From Streptomyces formicae (GTDB lineage Bacteria > Actinomycetota > Actinomycetes > Streptomycetales > Streptomycetaceae): a stretch of DNA of 64,000 bases. The notes beneath the pieces are model-generated. The model had not been told where the DNA came from. It was given only the letters and a program-made list of their open reading frames with translations, and ran no database searches. This document shows positions 60,720 through 64,000 of this stretch, one piece after another; the first letter of the stretch is position 1, and each line of letters opens with the position of its first letter. The stretch lies in assembly GCF_022647665.1 (NCBI RefSeq), contig NZ_CP071872.1, positions 558,001 through 622,000 of the forward strand. The letters run 5' to 3'. Position numbers and translations under genes: made by a program.

Positions 60720-61529
60720 ATGACCCAGACAGTCGCAGTCCTCGGCACCGGCAAGATCGGCGAGGCCCTGCTCAGCGGCATGATCCGGGCCGGCTGGCCC
60801 GCCGCCGCCCTGCTGGTCACCACCCGCCGTGCCGAGCGCGCCGATGAGCTCCGCACCCGCTACGGCGTCGAAGCGGTCACCAACGCCGACGCCGCCAAGC
60901 GCGCCGACATCCTGATCCTGACCGTGAAGCCGCAGGACATGGGCAAGCTCCTCGACGAACTCGCCCCCCACATCACCGCCGACCGGCTGGTCATCAGCGC
61001 CGCGGCCGGTATCACCACCTCCACCATCGAGAACCGTCTCGCACCCAACACCCCCGTCGTCCGCGTCATGCCGAACACGCCCGTCCTCGTCGACGAAGGT
61101 ATGTCCGTCATCTCCGCCGGCAGCCACGCCACCGCCGAACACCTCGCCCACACCGAGGAGATCTTCGGCGGCGTCGGCAAGACCCTCCGGGTCCCCGAGT
61201 CCCAGCAGGACGCCGCGACCGCACTCTCCGGCTCAGGACCGGCCTACTTCTACTTCCTCGTCGAGGCCATGACCGACGCCGGCATCCTCCTCGGCCTGCC
61301 CCGGGCCCAGGCACACGACCTGATCGTCCAGGCCGCCATCGGCGCCGCCGTGATGCTCCGCGACTCCGGCGAACACCCGGTCAAGCTCCGCGAAGCCGTC
61401 ACCTCCCCGGCCGGCACCACCATCAGCGCCATCCGTGAGCTGGAGAACCACGGTGTGCGCGCGGCCCTGATCGCCGCCCTGGAAGCGGCCCGCGACCGCA
61501 GCCGCGAGCTCGCCGCGGGCGACAGCTGA
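60720..61529 (+). CDS. proC: Pyrroline-5-carboxylate reductase
   Basis: 269 aa. Last step of proline synthesis, NAD(P)H-dependent. Rossmann fold TVAVLGTGKIGEALLSGMIRAGWP; ILTVKPQDM; SAAAGITTSTIENRL; VVRVMPNTPVLVDEGM; the substrate site SGSGPAYFYFLVEAMTDAGILLGLPR and the LREAVTSPAGTTISAIRELE end segment. ATG 60720 has GAGGTGA five or six bases upstream; GTG 60711 is part of that ribosome site. Monocistronic. Confidence 0.97.
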   Translation: MTQTVAVLGTGKIGEALLSGMIRAGWPAAALLVTTRRAERADELRTRYGVEAVTNADAAKRADILILTVKPQDMGKLLDELAPHITADRLVISAAAGITTSTIENRLAPNTPVVRVMPNTPVLVDEGMSVISAGSHATAEHLAHTEEIFGGVGKTLRVPESQQDAATALSGSGPAYFYFLVEAMTDAGILLGLPRAQAHDLIVQAAIGAAVMLRDSGEHPVKLREAVTSPAGTTISAIRELENHGVRAALIAALEAARDRSRELAAGDS

Positions 61530-61532
61530 GGT

Positions 61533-62120
61533 TCACCGCCCGGCAGCGGCGACCAACTCCTCGGTCCCCACCACCGTCGCGAACCCACCGCCGTGAAGCG
61601 ACACGGCGGTGGCCCGCGCCAGGTCCTCCGCGCTCAGCGTCCACCCCCACGGCCCCACCAGGTCGAAGGTGTAGGTCGCATCCAGCGCGAACAGCACCTC
61701 GTACCCGAGGTTGCCTCCCATGCGCGCCGTCGTCTCCGCGCACATATTGGTCTGGATCCCGGCCACCACGAACTGCCGCACCCCCTGAGCCTCGAACCAC
61801 GCCCGCAGATCCGGTGTCCCGTAGAACGCCGAGTTCACGGTCTTCGTCACCAGCAGCTCGGCCCCGCTGCCCTGCCCCCTTCTCTTCTCCACGTACTCCT
61901 TGAAGCCGTTCCCCTCATGCCCCTGCCGCAACGGCGACCCGGGCTTCGAGGAGTCGTGCCGTACGAAGACGACCGGCCTCCCCGTCGCCTTCCATGCGTC
62001 GATCAGCGACGCGATGTTCTCGTCAGCCCCCGGATTGTTCCGAGGCCCCCAGAACTCCTCCTCGTCGAAGCCCTTCTGCACATCGACGACAACCAGCGCT
62101 GCGTTCTCCGCGATCTCCAT
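61533..62120 (-). CDS. Isochorismatase-like cysteine hydrolase
   Basis: 195 aa. Fold of isochorismatase, nicotinamidase and N-carbamoylsarcosine amidase. The catalytic triad reads Asp in VVVDVQKGF near residue 13, Lys in VTKTVNSAFYG and Cys in VVAGIQTNMCAETTARMGGNLGYEV. The cysteine marks an amidase-type hydrolase rather than true isochorismatase. Substrate not assignable. ATG 62120 (MEIAENAALVVV) is used; an upstream start would add 15 residues. Divergent from the GlxA-type regulator, its probable controller. Confidence 0.87.
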   Translation of the reverse strand: MEIAENAALVVVDVQKGFDEEEFWGPRNNPGADENIASLIDAWKATGRPVVFVRHDSSKPGSPLRQGHEGNGFKEYVEKRRGQGSGAELLVTKTVNSAFYGTPDLRAWFEAQGVRQFVVAGIQTNMCAETTARMGGNLGYEVLFALDATYTFDLVGPWGWTLSAEDLARATAVSLHGGGFATVVGTEELVAAAGR

Positions 62121-62194
62121 GCCCTCGATGCTGCCGTCCCCGGCGCCCGTGTCACAGAGGTACAAAAGACAGCGATCGATGGTTTACTGCCATC

Positions 62195-63196
62195 ATGGCG
62201 ACCCGGTCAGCCCCACCAGCTCAACGCATCGCGCTCCTCTCCTTCGCCGGCATCCGCGCCTTCGACGTCTCCGTCATCAGCGAGGTCTGGGGCGTCGACC
62301 GCACCGACCGCGGCGTGCCGCACTTCGAACTGCGCCGCACCGCAACCGACCACACCCCCATCCCCATGCGCGGCGGCCTCAGCCTCACCCCGGACCGCAC
62401 CCTCGACTGGCTCACCCTCGCCGACCTCATCGTCGTCCCCGGCCTCGACGACCACGTCACCCCCGCTCCCACACCGGCCCTCGACGCCCTCCGCCGCGCC
62501 CACCACCGCGGCACACCGATCGCCGCGCTCTGCGGAGGCGCCTTCACCCTCGCGCAAGCCGGCCTCCTGGACGGCCGCCGCGCCGTCACCCACTGGAACC
62601 TCACCGACCTCCTCCGTGAGCACCATCCTCAGGTCACCGTCGTCCCCGACGCACTCTTCCTCCACGACGCCAACCTCTGGACCTCCGCCGGCACCGCGGC
62701 TGGCATCGACCTCTGCCTCCACCTCGTCCGCATCACCCACGGAGCCGAAGCCGCCGCCACCATCGCCCGGTCGATGGTCACCGCCCCCTTCCGCACCGGC
62801 ACCCAGGCGCAGTTCATCGAGCACCCGACCCCGCGCGCCGACCGCGATGCCGACACACTCGAGGCCCTGCGTGACTACGCCCTCGCCCACCTCGAGGAAT
62901 CCCACACCGTCGCGTCCCTCGCCGCCCGCGCGGGCATGTCCCCCCGCACCTTCGCCCGTCACTTCCAGGCCACCACGGGAACCACCCCCCTCCACTGGCT
63001 CATCACCCAGCGCGTGGCCGCCGCTCAGAAACTCCTGGAACTCACCGATCACCCCATCCCCGAAGTCGCCCGCCGCACGGGCTTCGGCAGCGAGGTGACC
63101 ATGCGCCAGCACTTTGCCGCTCACCTCGCCACCAGCCCCCGCGACTACCGGGCCGCCTTCCGTCAGCCGGCCGGAAGAAGCCCGATCGCCTCGTAG
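62195..63196 (+). CDS. GlxA-family AraC-type regulator with DJ-1/PfpI domain
   Basis: 333 aa. The N-terminal DJ-1/PfpI-like domain (IALLSFAGIRAFDVSVISEVWGVD; LIVVPGLDD; IAALCGGAFTLAQAGLLDGRRAVTHW with the elbow Cys) senses a ligand. The C-terminal double AraC HTH is SLAARAGMSPRTFARHFQATTGTTPLHWL and PIPEVARRTGFGSEVTMRQHF. ATG 62195 follows TTTACT by ~10 bases and has no ribosome site, so perhaps leaderless. Divergent from the cysteine hydrolase across 74 bp. Its 3' end overlaps that of trpS by 34 bp. Confidence 0.9.
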   Translation: MATRSAPPAQRIALLSFAGIRAFDVSVISEVWGVDRTDRGVPHFELRRTATDHTPIPMRGGLSLTPDRTLDWLTLADLIVVPGLDDHVTPAPTPALDALRRAHHRGTPIAALCGGAFTLAQAGLLDGRRAVTHWNLTDLLREHHPQVTVVPDALFLHDANLWTSAGTAAGIDLCLHLVRITHGAEAAATIARSMVTAPFRTGTQAQFIEHPTPRADRDADTLEALRDYALAHLEESHTVASLAARAGMSPRTFARHFQATTGTTPLHWLITQRVAAAQKLLELTDHPIPEVARRTGFGSEVTMRQHFAAHLATSPRDYRAAFRQPAGRSPIAS

Positions 63197-64000
63197 GCGC
63201 GATCCACCAGAGGACGGGCCAAGCCCCGGGCCCGCGCGGCCCCCGCCCTCAGCACCTCATCCACGAACCCCGGATCGGCCGCCAGCTGTGCGTGCCGCTC
63301 CCGCAAGGGCCTCAGCAGCTCCACCACTGCCTCGGCCGTGTCCTTTTTCAGTGCGCCGTACGACTGATATACACCGGCCAGGGCCTTCGGGTTCCCGTTC
63401 TCACAGGCGGCCAGAATCTCCAGCAGATTCGCCACCCCCGGCCGACCCTCCCGGTCGTACTCGACGTCCTGCCCGCTGTCCGTCACGGCCCGCATGATCT
63501 TGCGCCGGATCACCTCCGGCTCGTCGAGCAGATAGACGATCCCGCCCCCGCTGTCGTTCGACTTCCCCATCTTCGACGTCGGGTCCTGCAGATCCATCAC
63601 CCGGGCCGCGACCTGTGGGTGCGTGGCCTTCGGCACCGTGAACACATGCCCGTACCGCTGGTTGAACCGCACAGCCAGATCCCGGGTCAGCTCGACGTGC
63701 TGCGCCTGGTCGTCCCCGACCGGCACCTCGTCCGTCGCGTACGCCAGGATGTCCGCGGCCATCAGGACGGGATACGTCAGCAGCGACAGCCGCACGCTCT
63801 CCCCGGCGGCGCGCGCCCGCGCACCCTTCTCCTTGTACTGGATCATGCGCCGCATCTCGCCGTCCGTGGCAGTGCACTCCAGCAGGTACGAGAGCCGGGC
63901 GTGCTCGTCCACATGGCTCTGCACGAACACGGTGCACCGCTCCGGATCCAGCCCCGCCGCCAGCAGGATCGTCGCCGCCTGCCGACTGAGCCGCCGCACC
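63163..64000 (-). CDS. trpS: Tryptophan--tRNA ligase, C-terminal part (cut by window edge)
   Basis: Visible 279 residues of a class I aminoacyl-tRNA synthetase. The ATP motif KMSKS is KMGKS in DPTSKMGKSNDSG. Tryptophan-site and dimer motifs are seen: TYPVLMAADILAY, VPVGDDQAQHVELTRDLAVRFN, and VYLLDEPEVIRRKIMRAVTDS; the end is ARPLVDRAYEAIGLLPAG. The N-terminal Rossmann start with HIGH lies beyond the right edge. Its stop lies inside the last codons of the converging regulator gene. Confidence 0.95.
   Translation of the reverse strand, partial: VRRLSRQAATILLAAGLDPERCTVFVQSHVDEHARLSYLLECTATDGEMRRMIQYKEKGARARAAGESVRLSLLTYPVLMAADILAYATDEVPVGDDQAQHVELTRDLAVRFNQRYGHVFTVPKATHPQVAARVMDLQDPTSKMGKSNDSGGGIVYLLDEPEVIRRKIMRAVTDSGQDVEYDREGRPGVANLLEILAACENGNPKALAGVYQSYGALKKDTAEAVVELLRPLRERHAQLAADPGFVDEVLRAGAARARGLARPLVDRAYEAIGLLPAG

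Overview
The window is chromosomal DNA of a Streptomyces species. It is very GC-rich with strong G/C third-codon bias. It carries the genus-typical blocks panC-nadB-nadC-coaX, lsr2, clpC, sigE-cseA-cseB-cseC, disA/radA, an AfsK-like Ser/Thr kinase, proC and trpS. Genes are packed head to tail, with frequent GTG starts, 4-bp ATGA/GTGA overlaps and several probable leaderless starts. I see no rRNA, tRNA, CRISPR array, prophage or intact transposase gene. Both ends cut genes: folP on the left and trpS on the right.

Layout: (1) 0-7.4 kb: folP (partial), an MprF/LysX-type DUF2156 protein, a membrane-anchored esterase, and an OpuC-type glycine-betaine/choline ABC transporter whose ATPase is divergent from its permeases and lipoprotein. 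(2) 7.5-14.2 kb: a coiled-coil membrane protein, a lone nuoD next to a MidA/NDUFAF7-type methyltransferase, a NarL-type two-component system and a winged-helix regulator. (3) 14.2-24.7 kb: threonine aldolase, then an NAD/CoA cofactor operon (DUF2520-panC-nadB-nadC-coaX), a BlaI-type regulator, an ArgA-type acetyltransferase and lsr2. (4) 25-35.5 kb: clpC, a single large NACHT (NLR-like) NTPase, an M23 peptidase, a TetR/MFS drug-efflux pair, and AraC plus VOC genes. (5) 35.5-48.7 kb: the cell-envelope stress operon sigE-cseABC, mutY, a PAP2 phosphatase, disA and radA, a sigma-like/zinc-finger/transmembrane fusion protein and a Ppx/GppA phosphatase. (6) 48.8-64 kb: a TIM-barrel isomerase, TetR, ilvD, a PQQ-repeat protein kinase, an SH3 protein, a MITE-like element, a frameshifted ECF41 sigma factor with its FAD oxidoreductase target, an ABC exporter with a damaged 5' end, proC, an isochorismatase, a GlxA-type regulator and trpS.

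The points most worth a second look are these. The NACHT protein is a candidate bacterial NLR defence gene standing alone between housekeeping genes. Two exact ECF41-type promoters (TGTCACA-N16-CGTC) flank a sigma factor gene that carries four single-base deletions. A fifth homopolymer deletion lies nearby, in the ABC ATPase start, under a perfect 38-bp palindrome. A family of short CTAG-ended inverted-repeat elements sits at gene 3' ends. Nested inverted repeats lie in the sigE upstream region.
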